Shown piece by piece: positions 9,137-17,598 of a stretch of 64,000 nt of DNA (position 1 is its first letter; every line of letters starts with the position of its first letter). The stretch covers positions 62,001 through 126,000 of the forward strand of contig NZ_JAAIKC010000007.1 of NCBI RefSeq assembly GCF_010820665.1, read 5' to 3'. This DNA comes from Paenibacillus sp. SYP-B3998. Lineage in GTDB: Bacteria > Bacillota > Bacilli > Paenibacillales > NBRC-103111. The notes beneath the pieces were generated by a model. It was not told the origin of the DNA. It ran no database searches and was given only the letters and a program-made list of their open reading frames with translations. The position numbers and the translations under genes are program-made.

Positions 9137-10141
9137 ATGGTATCGTATATGCTCAGACGTCTTCTCCAGCTCGTGCCCGTGCTACTCGGAATGACCATTA
9201 TTGTTTTCTCTATCATTCATGCGATTCCTGGCGACCCTGCCGAAACGATTCTCGGAGAAAAGGCGAGTAAGGAATCGAAGCAGGCGCTCCGGCTGGAACT
9301 AGGCCTTGATCGTCCGGCAGCCGTTCAATACTTTTCGTATTTGGGAAGTTTACTCCGTGGCGATCTGGGAACCTCTATCCGTACCAAAGAACCGATTGCT
9401 AAAGAAATGAAACCGTATCTGGCGGCAACGCTTGAACTTACATTCGTCAGCATGCTCATTGCTGTTCTATTTGGCGTGAATGCGGGCATTTTGAGTGCGT
9501 GGAGACAAAATTCATGGTTTGATTTTACGAGCATGCTTATTGCTCTTATCGGGGTTTCTATGCCCGTTTTCTGGTTGGGTCTTATGGAGCAGTGGCTGTT
9601 TTCATTGAAGCTGCAATGGCTTCCTTCTATCGGTCGAGTGGATGTGCGGGATCCGGTCGAGGCGGTCACCCATCTATACATCATCGATGCCTTTATTGCT
9701 GGACGTCTAGATCAAGTCTGGACAGTGATCAAGCATCTCATCCTACCGGGGATCGCGCTGGGAACGATCCCGATGGCGATTATTGCGCGGATGACTAGAT
9801 CCAGTATGCTCGAAGTACTCCGTTCTGACTTTATTCGAACAGCGCGTGCCAAAGGAGTATCCAAATTTTTTGTCGTGTACAAGCATGCGTTTAAAAATGC
9901 GCTCATTCCGGTTATTACGGTGATCGGCCTTCAAATTGGCCTACTATTGGGCGGAGCGGTACTGACAGAAACTATTTTTGCATGGCCTGGGGTTGGACGT
10001 TACATTTATGAAGCGATCGCTTCTCGCGACTATCCCGTTATTCAATCGGGGATTCTCATTATTGCCTTTATATTCGTTATGATCAATCTGTTTGTCGATC
10101 TTTTGTACGCGGCGATTGATCCGCGCATTAGCTACAAGTAA
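9137..10141 (+). CDS. oppB: Peptide ABC transporter permease, OppB/DppB type
   Basis: Integral membrane permease of 334 residues with about six helices. It starts with MVSYMLRRLLQLVPVLLGMTIIVF, typical of OppB/DppB, and contains the EAA-loop region MLEVLRSDFIRTARAKGVSKFFVVYKHA-like segment that docks on the ATPases, then LLGGAVLTETIFAWPGVGRY near the C-terminus. It forms a heterodimer with the next gene's product. A GCAGGAGTG ribosome site precedes the ATG. The gap of 99 bases to the receptor gene contains the hairpin at 9070. Confidence 0.93.
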   Translation: MVSYMLRRLLQLVPVLLGMTIIVFSIIHAIPGDPAETILGEKASKESKQALRLELGLDRPAAVQYFSYLGSLLRGDLGTSIRTKEPIAKEMKPYLAATLELTFVSMLIAVLFGVNAGILSAWRQNSWFDFTSMLIALIGVSMPVFWLGLMEQWLFSLKLQWLPSIGRVDVRDPVEAVTHLYIIDAFIAGRLDQVWTVIKHLILPGIALGTIPMAIIARMTRSSMLEVLRSDFIRTARAKGVSKFFVVYKHAFKNALIPVITVIGLQIGLLLGGAVLTETIFAWPGVGRYIYEAIASRDYPVIQSGILIIAFIFVMINLFVDLLYAAIDPRISYK

Positions 10142-10155
10142 GGGAGGGAAGGCCG

Positions 10156-11046
10156 TTGTCACAAGTTGTCTTGTACATAGAACCGAAGCAGACGAAGGTC
10201 GTGACCTCCGGTCCTTGGAGGGAAGGCTGGCGGGCTTTTCGCCGTAATAAACTGGCGATGCTCGGGATGATGATTATTCTCTTTTTTGCAGCGGTTGCGT
10301 TTCTGGCTCCGCTGATCACCCATTATGATTATAAGGAGCAGGTGCTTCTAGACCGCTTACAAGGCCCGAGCGCAACGCATTGGTTCGGAACAGACGACCT
10401 TGGACGAGATTTGTTCACAAGGATCGTCTACGGCACTCGTATTTCACTGTGGGTGGGGATTGCCTCCGTACTCGGTTCAATCGTGGCGGGTACGTTTCTC
10501 GGTATTTTGGCAGGGTTTTACGGCAGATGGATTGATATTTTCATTTCTCGCTTTTTTGATATTTTGCTTGCTTTCCCGAGCATTCTCCTTGCGATCGCGG
10601 TTGTAGCGGTATTAGGGCCATCTCTGCAAAATGCTCTGCTTGCCATTGCGATTGTGAACATTCCCGTATTTGGGCGGCTGGTTCGCTCCAAGGTACTCAG
10701 TCTTCGTACGGAAGAATACGTAACGGCTGCCAAAGCGCTGGGGATGAAAGATGCACGTATTCTTTTGTCGCACATTTTACCAAACAGCTTAGGACCAATC
10801 ATCGTCCAAGGAACGTTGGGGATAGCGACCGCGATCATTGAATGTGCCGCCCTTGGTTTCCTCGGAATGGGTGCGCAGCCACCGGATCCTGAATGGGGGA
10901 AAATGCTTTCCGATTCACGTCAGTTTATCCAAAATGCACCATGGACGGTCTTATTTCCAGGTCTCTCAATCATGCTCACCGTGCTAGGGTTTAACCTCAT
11001 CGGGGATGGACTGAGGGATGTACTTGACCCTCGAATGAAGCAATAG
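10156..11046 (+). CDS. oppC: Peptide ABC transporter permease, OppC/DppC type
   Basis: Second permease, 296 residues. Features of the OppC family are visible: an N-terminal WREGWRAFRRNKLAMLGM helix, the extracellular HWFGTDDLGRDLFTRIVYG segment, and the EAA loop TEEYVTAAKALGMKDARILLSHILPNS. The C-terminus LIGDGLRDVLDPRMKQ is typical. Start is TTG at 10156, supported by AGGGAGG eight bases upstream; the next ATG lies well inside the first helix region. It is the last gene of the operon, whose order (two ATPases, receptor, two permeases) differs from the oppABCDF order of B. subtilis. Confidence 0.92.
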   Translation: MSQVVLYIEPKQTKVVTSGPWREGWRAFRRNKLAMLGMMIILFFAAVAFLAPLITHYDYKEQVLLDRLQGPSATHWFGTDDLGRDLFTRIVYGTRISLWVGIASVLGSIVAGTFLGILAGFYGRWIDIFISRFFDILLAFPSILLAIAVVAVLGPSLQNALLAIAIVNIPVFGRLVRSKVLSLRTEEYVTAAKALGMKDARILLSHILPNSLGPIIVQGTLGIATAIIECAALGFLGMGAQPPDPEWGKMLSDSRQFIQNAPWTVLFPGLSIMLTVLGFNLIGDGLRDVLDPRMKQ

Positions 11047-11128
11047 GTATTCCATATGATCTATTAGAAGGGGCATCTAGCTAGTCTAGGGCTTCTTTTT
11101 CTTTGTACGATGTCTGAGCTACTTTCCG

Positions 11129-11941
11129 CTAAGGTAACTGAGCTTTGACGGCAGCAAGAGTATCATTGATCTTTGTTTCAAGCTTATACATGTTTTGTTT
11201 TTCGTCACTAAGCTGGCGTATTAGGGAGACTAAGGGAGAGAGAGAACTAAGAACGCTAGTTGGTTCTTCTTTTTTAACAGCTTGTTTAAAAGCGCTCCAT
11301 ACAGGGTTCACGCTGGTATCTATTGTTTTAATAGCACTTTTCTTGGCTTTAATCTGTGTTTTAACTTGATCGTTGTCTGCTAAGGTGGCGCGAATTTTTT
11401 TAATCGTTTTGGAGGCCTGCTCTTTGGCGGTCTGCAATGCTTTTTCCTTGTTCTTTATGTCCATGCGCGCCAATTGCACAGGAATTCTCATGAGCGTTGC
11501 TTGGAAACGAAGCGCACTATTGAGATCTTTGTCTTTCAGCAGCTTGGCAGCATCGATCTGTTTATTTAACGAACTATATCGATCTAATAATAGTTTGTGC
11601 CGCCCTCTTGTTTGTGCGACGTCGGCTTCTAGCTTGTCTAATTTAGCTCCATCGACTGCTTTAATTTGTTTGTTGAGAACGACTAAAGTTTCTGCATTGG
11701 CGGTGTGCTGGGCATTAATTTTCACATCCCAGTCCTGTTCTTGTTTTTGTAGTGTGAGGAGTTCATTGTATAAGGAGTTGATTTTACCTGCTTGCGTGCG
11801 ATCTGCGGAGGTGATCATTTTATCGATCGAAGATTTCATGGATGCTGTGATTTCCACGGAAGCAGCAGCTGCCGCGGTCGGAACGGCTGAAGCCAGCATC
11901 AGAGCGGTAAATAAAGTAGTCACATGCTTAAGATTTTTCAA
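11129..11941 (-). CDS. Secreted coiled-coil protein of unknown function
   Basis: From the TTG start at 11941 the protein has 270 residues: a Sec-type signal peptide (LKNLKHVTTLFTALMLASA, then PTAAAAAS) and a mature part that is nearly all helical and rich in Lys, Gln, Ala and Leu. Heptad-like spacing (NSLYNELLTLQKQ, LNKQIDAAKLLKDKD, IKNKEKALQTAKEQA) suggests long coiled coils. The TTG is supported by AGGGAGG seven bases upstream; an upstream ATG at 11980 lies ahead of that site and is unlikely. No enzymatic motif is visible. The long leader with an attenuator-like hairpin and a palindrome over its promoter indicates regulated expression. An envelope-associated role is only a guess. Confidence 0.75.
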   Translation of the reverse strand: MKNLKHVTTLFTALMLASAVPTAAAAASVEITASMKSSIDKMITSADRTQAGKINSLYNELLTLQKQEQDWDVKINAQHTANAETLVVLNKQIKAVDGAKLDKLEADVAQTRGRHKLLLDRYSSLNKQIDAAKLLKDKDLNSALRFQATLMRIPVQLARMDIKNKEKALQTAKEQASKTIKKIRATLADNDQVKTQIKAKKSAIKTIDTSVNPVWSAFKQAVKKEEPTSVLSSLSPLVSLIRQLSDEKQNMYKLETKINDTLAAVKAQLP

Positions 11942-11984
11942 TAAAAAGCCTCCCTTAGATTCATAAAATTTTATAGCCATTTAC

Positions 11985-12038
11985 AACAAAAAAAGCACCT
12001 GCAAGAAAAAGGCATTGAGCCTTTTCTTACGGGTGCTT
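11985..12038 (-). terminator. Attenuator-like terminator in the 5' leader of the coiled-coil gene
   Basis: On the minus strand, arms at 12021-12038 and 11994-12013 form a long stem (AGCACC...GGTGCT, inner GGC/GCC) with a 5-base loop, followed directly by seven T. It lies between the promoter at 12074-12102 and the TTG start at 11941, so it would stop transcription before the gene unless read through. It matches no riboswitch class that I recognise. A short independent RNA ending here is the alternative. Confidence 0.6.
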
Positions 12039-12073
12039 CCGTCGTAAGTAACCATAATAAAACTATATCTGAT

Positions 12074-12102
12074 ACTATACAAGACACCTTCCCAGGTGTC
12101 AA
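12074..12102 (-). promoter_or_regulatory. Strong sigma-A promoter with overlapping palindromic operator
   Basis: On the minus strand TTGACA (12097-12102) and TATAGT (12074-12079) are separated by exactly 17 bases. A perfect 7-bp inverted repeat, GACACCT-N4-AGGTGTC at 12083-12100, overlaps the -35 and spacer, where a repressor would block RNA polymerase. It drives the coiled-coil gene through the attenuator leader. Confidence 0.75.
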
Positions 12103-12266
12103 GGAAGAAAGATTTGCACACATTTCATGTTAAATTTGCACCAAAGGATAGAAGTACTTTAAACTAACGAGGAGTAGGAAAATAACCATAAACAAGACAT
12201 GACTGCTTCGGTGAAATCAAGATCAATCAAGTGGTTAGATCTGAGATAGAGGAAGGAATAAAGAGG

Positions 12267-13019
12267 ATGAGCCAACTTTCAATAAATCAATTGAAACAAT
12301 TTAAGAATGACATAACAAGATTCATGATGATGTACAAATTCGCCCTGGACGAAATGGAGACAAGAATTGAAATTTTAGTGCAAGAATTCGAGATGCTGCA
12401 TGAATATAATCCGATCGAGCATACGAAATCTCGGTTGAAGTCGCCTGAGAGTATTTTGAACAAGCTGTATAGAAAGGGGAGCGATATTTCGTTCTCTGGC
12501 ATTAGAGATAATATTAAAGATATTGCAGGTCTGCGCATCACCTGTTCATTTATATCTGATATTTATTTAATTAGCCAAATGCTAAAAAATCAAAGTGATC
12601 TGAAGGTCACGGAAGAGAAAGATTACATTAAGAACCCGAAACCAAACGGCTATCAAAGTCTTCACTTGTTGATTGATGTGCCGGTTCATATGTCGGATCG
12701 GCGAGAAAGTGTATGTATTGAAGTTCAAATTCGTACGATTGCTATGGATTTCTGGGCTAGCTTAGAGCACAAAATCTATTATAAATACAATGAAGACAAT
12801 CAAGTTGTACCCGAGCGACTACTTGCCGAATTAAAGCAAGCCGCATTTGCCGCGTCTGTTCTAGATCAGCAGATGGAACGTCTCCATAAGGAAATTGAGG
12901 TTATCAAAGAAGAGCAGTCAGAAATATCCGAAGAGAAGCTGAATCGAATCATTATTAACAATCAGCAGTTTGCCCTGCCACAGGCTTTGCTGGAGCTTTT
13001 AGATAAAGCGAAAGAATAA
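12267..13019 (+). CDS. relP: Small alarmone synthetase, RelP/YwaC type
   Basis: Synthesises (p)ppGpp from ATP and GDP/GTP without a hydrolase domain. 250 residues from the chosen ATG. The RelA/SpoT synthetase core is clear: YNPIEHTKSRLKSPESI, a GIRDNIKDIAGLRITCSF segment with the catalytic R-x-T region, PKPNGYQSLHL, and EVQIRTIAMDFWASLEHKIYYK. KFALDEMETRIE and the KxxNGYxSLH form match B. subtilis YwaC (SAS2/RelP) better than YjbM/RelQ. The frame opens at a GTG (12231), but ATG 12267 has an AGGAAGGA site nine bases upstream. In B. subtilis ywaC responds to cell-wall stress; no ECF-type promoter is evident here. Confidence 0.93.
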   Translation: MSQLSINQLKQFKNDITRFMMMYKFALDEMETRIEILVQEFEMLHEYNPIEHTKSRLKSPESILNKLYRKGSDISFSGIRDNIKDIAGLRITCSFISDIYLISQMLKNQSDLKVTEEKDYIKNPKPNGYQSLHLLIDVPVHMSDRRESVCIEVQIRTIAMDFWASLEHKIYYKYNEDNQVVPERLLAELKQAAFAASVLDQQMERLHKEIEVIKEEQSEISEEKLNRIIINNQQFALPQALLELLDKAKE

Positions 13020-13128
13020 AAATATTTTTTTAATAAAGTAAGTTAATACTAGTTTTATATTGGCTAGAAATAAGTTATAATCAAACTGTAATTATAAAAA
13101 TATCAGATAAGAAGGGAAGTATTCTATC

Positions 13129-13764
13129 ATGGCAAAAGTTCTTTATATTACGGCACACCCTAATGATCATCAAACTTCATTTAGTTTGGCAGTAGGGAAA
13201 GAGTTTATTGACGCATACCGTGAAGCTAATCCATCTGATGAAGTTGTTCTTCTTGATCTGTACAAGTCAGATATTCCTCAAATTGACGCTGACGTATTTA
13301 GCGGTTGGGGCAAATTAAGATCCGGCTCTTCATTTGACCAGCTTTCTGATGCTGAAAAAGCCAAAGTTACTCGTTTGGGCGAAATTGTAGACCAATATAT
13401 AGCGGCTGATAAATACGTTTATGTATCCCCAATGTGGAATTTTTCTTTCCCTCCAATTCTTAAAGCTTATATTGATGCGATTTGTGTGGCTGGTAAAACT
13501 TTCTCTTATACAGAAAATGGGCCAGTGGGTCTATTAAAAGATAAAAAGGCTGTTCACATTCAAGCCAGCGGTGGCATTTATTCCGAAGGGCCTACTGCAG
13601 GATTTGAAAATGGTTATAGCTACCTCGGGAAAATTATGCAGTTCCATGGCGTTCCTTCTTTTGAGGGAATCTTTGTAGAAGGTATGGGCGCTAAGCCAGA
13701 CCAAGCACAAGCCATCAAAGAAAAAGCAATTGTACAAGCAAAAGAAGTTGCCAAACGTTTCTAA
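13129..13764 (+). CDS. azoR: FMN-dependent NADH-azoreductase
   Basis: Flavodoxin-like quinone/azo reductase, 211 residues, the usual family length. The N-terminal [20 protein letters not shown] is the FMN phosphate-binding segment, and [18 protein letters not shown] is the signature loop of AzoR/AcpD proteins. A further conserved stretch is [14 protein letters not shown]. The enzyme reduces azo dyes and quinones using NADH and probably protects against thiol-reactive electrophiles. RBS AGAAGGGAAG lies 10 bases before the ATG; TATAAT near 13074 is a possible -10. Followed by an intrinsic terminator; a single-gene unit. Confidence 0.93.
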   Translation: MAKVLYITAHPNDHQTSFSLAVGKEFIDAYREANPSDEVVLLDLYKSDIPQIDADVFSGWGKLRSGSSFDQLSDAEKAKVTRLGEIVDQYIAADKYVYVSPMWNFSFPPILKAYIDAICVAGKTFSYTENGPVGLLKDKKAVHIQASGGIYSEGPTAGFENGYSYLGKIMQFHGVPSFEGIFVEGMGAKPDQAQAIKEKAIVQAKEVAKRF

Positions 13765-13779
13765 GATGTGAAGTTTGAG

Positions 13780-13811
13780 GAGAGTACCTGAGAAGGTGCT
13801 CTCTTTTTTTT
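13780..13811 (+). terminator. Terminator of azoR
   Basis: A 10-bp stem with one mismatch (GAGAGTACCT/AGGTGCTCTC), a GAGA loop and eight T. Confidence 0.88.
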
Positions 13812-13985
13812 GTAGGAATTATTGTGTGATGTATGTGGGGAATATGGTGCCGTTGTTGGAAGTGAGGCTGCAGATGAAACAACTTGTAGAATCTGTTTAA
13901 GCATAAATGATTGGTTCGTGGTATAATTAATGAATTCAAGTCAATAAAGAATGTATTGACTTAATGAGAAGGGTGTTGCTGGTAA

Positions 13986-14225
13986 ATGCATGTATTTGAA
14001 GATTGGAATCAAAAAGTGAAGACCACTTTTAATGCAACAAGCAATGAAGTTGTGTTAACGGTTACGGAAGCGGGAGAATCATTAGGCCTCTCCAAGGACC
14101 AAATGAAGCTATACGTGGACAAGAACAAGTTGACGAAAGTTCCAATCATGAGAAGTGTCCATAGGTATCTTTTGTTGAAACATGAAATAGATGAGATACT
14201 TGAGAAAGAAAAAGTTACTAAATAA
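13986..14225 (+). CDS. Small winged-helix/excisionase-type DNA-binding protein
   Basis: Protein of 79 residues. The central part, VTEAGESLGLSKDQMKLYVDK with MRSVHRYLLLKHEIDEIL after it, has the layout of MerR/excisionase-like HTH domains: a helix-turn-helix of about 20 residues, a wing, and a C-terminal helix. It is probably a small DNA-binding regulator, but no family is firmly recognised. RBS GAGAAGGGTG lies 10 bases before the ATG and a terminator follows the stop. No phage or integrase genes are nearby. It lies next to the DnaA-box cluster, which may be chance. Confidence 0.7.
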   Translation: MHVFEDWNQKVKTTFNATSNEVVLTVTEAGESLGLSKDQMKLYVDKNKLTKVPIMRSVHRYLLLKHEIDEILEKEKVTK

Positions 14226-14228
14226 AAG

Positions 14229-14256
14229 CGAGAGACCCTAGGGCTCTCGTTTTTAT
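14229..14256 (+). terminator. Terminator after the small HTH gene
   Basis: CGAGAG/CTCTCG stem with an inner CCC/GGG pairing, followed by TTTTTATTTAT. Confidence 0.8.
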
Positions 14257-14269
14257 TTATCTATACAGG

Positions 14270-14369
14270 TTATCCACAAACTTATGCACAAACCCCACAA
14301 TCAATAAAGCCTTATTGTTAATAACTTTCTACATACATGTCAACATATCCACAATATTATCTATCCACA
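14270..14369. promoter_or_regulatory. Cluster of DnaA boxes
   Basis: Five DnaA-box-like 9-mers lie within 100 bases between convergent genes. TTATCCACA at 14270 and TTATGCACA at 14282 are exact matches to TTATNCACA. ATATCCACA at 14345 and CTATCCACA at 14361 have one mismatch, and a reverse TTATTAACA at 14316-14324 has one mismatch. The stretch is AT-rich. There is no dnaA, dnaN, parAB or rep gene near, so this resembles the DnaA-box clusters that titrate DnaA in B. subtilis rather than an origin. Confidence 0.6.
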
Positions 14370-14390
14370 ATAGAAACCCCTGCATTTCTT

Positions 14391-15185
14391 TCATGTATGA
14401 TCAGGCGATCTTTTCGCTTTGGAGCAGGTTAAACAGTATCTTCGACCATAGGATTTGGCGTAACCGACGATTTTATTAATTATTTTTTTATCCGCTAGTT
14501 TGGTGAACGGACAAGGATCGGGACGTGTATTCACTTCTAAGATCCAAGGATTTAATTGACGGTCAACGGCGATATCAAGTCCAAGCTCATTCATTGCTGG
14601 GTAGGCGCGGCTGAACTGAACGGCTGTCAGCCGGGCTAAACGTTCCATTTGACTAAGCAGCCGGGCGGTCTTCTCGGTGCCTGCTGTTGGTTCAATAAGG
14701 TTAGGTGCAAGAAATATCGTTCCGCCTTGGCTGCCGTTGGTGACTGCTTTACGAGGGTGAGCGACTCGAGCGACAGTTCCTGTACATTCCCATGTACCCG
14801 CGGGATTTTTTTGAATCATGACACGAAAGTCGTAAGGGCGTCCATCGTATTTAAGTACGTGGATGCCTTTTTGGATGAGGTATTTTTTTTTGCCAATTTT
14901 CTTTTGTAAGGATCGGCACATTGCTTGAAAGGTTGGAAAGGTGAATGCCCGAACTCCACTTTGATATCGGTAAAGGTTTGCGCCTTTCTCAACCCGCATG
15001 ACACCGATGCCCAACGATCCTGTGTTCGGCTTCACGTAGACCATGTTATAACGCTCCAGCATGGCGAATAAATGTATCCTTTGAAAAGGACGAGTGTGCG
15101 GTACATGCTTTGCCAATTTCCGGTCGTTCAGTACGATGCGGGTCTTCAACAGCTTGTTTGAAACGTATTTCAGGTTATTTTGCAT
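14391..15185 (-). CDS. YheC/YheD-family ATP-grasp protein
   Basis: 264 residues. It contains the YheC/D ATP-grasp features: MVYVKPNTGSLGIGVMRVEK (nucleotide-binding lysine and glycine loop), KYLIQKGIHVLKYDGRPYDFRVMIQK and the metal-site segment LGLDIAVDRQLNPWILEVNTRPDPCPF. ATP-grasp proteins join a carboxylate to an amine or thiol through an acyl phosphate. YheC/D proteins of Bacillus are associated with the spore coat, their reaction is unknown, and they are longer, so this copy is essentially only the catalytic core plus a Cys-containing tail. It is divergent from the adenylating enzyme/SbnAB cassette, with about 190 bases between. Confidence 0.82.
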   Translation of the reverse strand: MQNNLKYVSNKLLKTRIVLNDRKLAKHVPHTRPFQRIHLFAMLERYNMVYVKPNTGSLGIGVMRVEKGANLYRYQSGVRAFTFPTFQAMCRSLQKKIGKKKYLIQKGIHVLKYDGRPYDFRVMIQKNPAGTWECTGTVARVAHPRKAVTNGSQGGTIFLAPNLIEPTAGTEKTARLLSQMERLARLTAVQFSRAYPAMNELGLDIAVDRQLNPWILEVNTRPDPCPFTKLADKKIINKIVGYAKSYGRRYCLTCSKAKRSPDHT

Positions 15186-15377
15186 AGGTAGTACCTTCTT
15201 CCGCGCAAGATTGTTCTTCCTGCATCATACGAATCCACAGCTCTAGAGGTGATAGTTACCATGGTATTCTACTCGGAAATTTAAGACGGAAAGAACGACA
15301 TACAGGTGAATTGCATAGGATGTGTAGGCAGTAATTGTGATCACGTCGGACAGAGAAGACGGGTGAGGGAAGAAACG

Positions 15378-16601
15378 GTGTCGAAGCTTACAGAAATGAA
15401 GGGAACAATCCAACGAATGTCAAGGTACTTTCCTTGGTATAAGGATCAGATAGATGTAGAGCAGGAACTCTCAGCAGTTCGTTTGGACCGATTGCCTTTG
15501 GTGACAGCATCCGTATTGGAAGCACACTATTATATTGAAAATAATCCACTGGCACAATGCGGCGAATTAAACCGATACCAAACATCCGGAACGAGTTCCA
15601 AAAGACGCAAAGCAATCTACTACTCCGAGTCGGATGAAGAGGCCTACTTGCGGATTAAACTCGATATCTTCAGAACCATTCTTGGACCGAATGGGTTTCA
15701 ATCAGCAATGGCGGATATGGGTACAGGGCATGCTGAGGCGACAGCTGTAGAAGTGTTTCGTCGTCTGAACATGGAAGTGGAGTCGCTCTCCTTCCAGCTG
15801 CCCATCGAGAAGCATATAGAGCGTTTGACAAGCTTTAGACCTGAAGTTTTTTATACGATGCCGTCTATTTTGGAACGTATATTATTAGCTTCTGATGATC
15901 CGACTGCTTATGGAATTCGTCATGTTATTCTTGTCGGGGAAATTGCTTCTCCTGGCTGGATCAAGCGGGTATCTGAACGCATGTGCATAGGAATGGAACA
16001 AATAACAGATACGTATGGCTCCATTGAAATAGGGACTATCGCCTACTTCTCACACCAACATGGACGGTACCTGTTGGCAGAGGGACTCATAGGTGAAGGT
16101 ATTAGTCCAGAGAAGCTTGGAGAAGAACTGGAGCCCTTGAAGAATGAGGACGAGCAAGTGCTTGTTCTAACATCTACGGTGAGGGAGTCATTTCCTGCCT
16201 TACGTTATGTCACTTACGATGTTGTTCGCGATCTGCGTACGATCATGGTGGATGATAAGCCCAGACAGACCTTTCAAAGCATTGTAAAAAGAATCGGGCC
16301 CGATCTAAAGCACGGCGAGAAGATTAGCATTTACGATATAGAGGACGTGGTGTATCGCCATCTGGGTAACGCAAGTGTTCGCGTGAAGGTAGTGGGCAAT
16401 GCGCTGCGCGTGTATGTATATAGCGTGACTGAAACAAGCTTGGTGCTGGAGAGCATTCGGTATGATTTGGAGAACTGCATCCCGGAGATTGGTCTGATGA
16501 TTCGCGCCGGGATTCTGGAAGGAATTCAAGTTATTTGGGCACCTTTCGAGGACTCACAGCTTCGCAGCTCAGTCAAAGGCAAGAAAATCGGATATGAATA
16601 A
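15378..16601 (+). CDS. PaaK-like adenylate-forming enzyme (ANL superfamily) of an L-Dap cassette
   Basis: Related to phenylacetate-CoA ligases. Visible motifs: YQTSGTSSKRRKAIYY (phosphate-binding loop), a mid-region ITDTYGSIEIGTIAYF (A5-like, with Tyr and Glu), a LRYVTYDVVRDL segment (A7-like aspartate) and a short C-terminal domain. It should activate a carboxylate as an adenylate and pass it to CoA, a carrier or an amine; the substrate is unknown. GTG at 15378 has a GAGGGA site eight bases upstream and leads straight into the family-like N-terminus. An earlier GTG at 15306 would add 24 residues containing CIGC...C and has a poor site. It lies nine bases before sbnA, clearly one operon. Confidence 0.75.
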   Translation: MSKLTEMKGTIQRMSRYFPWYKDQIDVEQELSAVRLDRLPLVTASVLEAHYYIENNPLAQCGELNRYQTSGTSSKRRKAIYYSESDEEAYLRIKLDIFRTILGPNGFQSAMADMGTGHAEATAVEVFRRLNMEVESLSFQLPIEKHIERLTSFRPEVFYTMPSILERILLASDDPTAYGIRHVILVGEIASPGWIKRVSERMCIGMEQITDTYGSIEIGTIAYFSHQHGRYLLAEGLIGEGISPEKLGEELEPLKNEDEQVLVLTSTVRESFPALRYVTYDVVRDLRTIMVDDKPRQTFQSIVKRIGPDLKHGEKISIYDIEDVVYRHLGNASVRVKVVGNALRVYVYSVTETSLVLESIRYDLENCIPEIGLMIRAGILEGIQVIWAPFEDSQLRSSVKGKKIGYE

Positions 16602-16610
16602 AGGAGAGGG

Positions 16611-17597
16611 ATGCGTATGAAACTCGAGGGAGGCATCGTTGAGGCCATAGGCGGCACTCCGCTTGTCAGACTCGAGCGATTGTTCGAAGCGGATCCATTT
16701 CGTGTTTATGGAAAGCTGGAGTGGATGAATCCAGGGGGGAGTGCCAAGGATAGACCTGCGCTCTTTATGATTAAAGAGGCGATAAGGCGTGGTGAGATCA
16801 CTCCCGATAGCGTTATCATCGAATCAAGTTCAGGCAACTTGGCGATAAGCTTGGCGCAGTTATGCTGCTATCTAGGGATTCGTTTCATTTGCGTAGTCGA
16901 TATACGAACGACGGAGCAGCATAAGCAGATTATCCGGAGCTTCCATGGAGAAATTGACTTGGTTACGGAGCCTGATGAAGAGACAGGTGAGTTCCTACCG
17001 GCACGGATCCGTAGAGTTGGCGAGCTGCTTGATCGAATACCCGGCTCCTTTTGGACCAATCAGTACGGGAATCCAGACAATTATTTGGCGCATGCCGAAA
17101 CAACGATGAAGGAAATCGGGGATCAGCTTGGGCCGATCGACTACCTATTCTGCGGTGTTAGTTCATGTGGAACAATACGCGGATGTATGGAATATATTCG
17201 TAGTCGTCAGTGGTCTACGAAGATCGTAGCGGTTGACGCGGAGGGGAGCGTTATCTTTGGCGGCCAAAAAGGCCCGCGGAGATTCCCTGGCTTGGGTGCA
17301 GGCATATCCCCGGGACTTTATCGACATGACGTAGCAGATCTCGTTGTGTATGCATCAGAGGAGGAATGCGTTCAAGGTTGTCGTGATTTGGTCCGCCATG
17401 AGGCCATTTTGGCGGGGGCATCGGCTGGAGGCGTGATTTCCGCCTTGCGCAGGATGGCGGGGAGTATCCCGGAGGGGGCGGTATGCGTTGTCATCTTACC
17501 GGATCGGGGCGAACGGTATATGAACACGGTATACAATGATGAATGGGTACGGCAGGAACTTAACTTTGATCCTTCTTCCTCTAAGGGAGGATCTTAA
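16611..17597 (+). CDS. sbnA: SbnA-type N-(2-amino-2-carboxyethyl)-L-glutamate synthase
   Basis: PLP-dependent enzyme of the cysteine synthase/CBS fold, 328 residues. The PLP lysine is in NPGGSAKDRPALFMI (K46); SSGNLAISLA follows, and the phosphate-binding loop GVSSCGTIRG is near residue 185. In the Staphylococcus staphyloferrin B pathway SbnA condenses O-phospho-L-serine with L-glutamate. The adjoining sbnB, one base downstream, gives the product-releasing dehydrogenase, so the pair should make L-2,3-diaminopropionate. Unlike S. aureus, no citrate-dependent siderophore synthetases are nearby. A plain cysteine synthase is unlikely given the linkage. Confidence 0.88.
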   Translation: MRMKLEGGIVEAIGGTPLVRLERLFEADPFRVYGKLEWMNPGGSAKDRPALFMIKEAIRRGEITPDSVIIESSSGNLAISLAQLCCYLGIRFICVVDIRTTEQHKQIIRSFHGEIDLVTEPDEETGEFLPARIRRVGELLDRIPGSFWTNQYGNPDNYLAHAETTMKEIGDQLGPIDYLFCGVSSCGTIRGCMEYIRSRQWSTKIVAVDAEGSVIFGGQKGPRRFPGLGAGISPGLYRHDVADLVVYASEEECVQGCRDLVRHEAILAGASAGGVISALRRMAGSIPEGAVCVVILPDRGERYMNTVYNDEWVRQELNFDPSSSKGGS

Positions 17598-17598
17598 C

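Noticed and set aside
11060..11105. Terminator after the OppC gene
   Set aside because: The candidate arms (AGAAG/CTTCT) give only five pairs before mismatches, too weak to call, although a T-run follows.
11373..11966. 197-codon plus-strand ORF opposite the secreted coiled-coil gene
   Set aside because: Antisense shadow: the minus-strand frame has a signal peptide, RBS and coiled-coil pattern, whereas this frame has none.
14270..14369. Interpretation of the DnaA-box cluster as a replication origin
   Set aside because: No dnaA, dnaN, rep or partition genes within the window; a DnaA-titration or regulatory cluster explains it better.
15306..15377. N-terminal extension with CIGC...C on the adenylating enzyme
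   Set aside because: The GTG at 15306 has a poor ribosome site and the extra residues do not match the family; GTG 15378 with GAGGGA is preferred. Not fully excluded.
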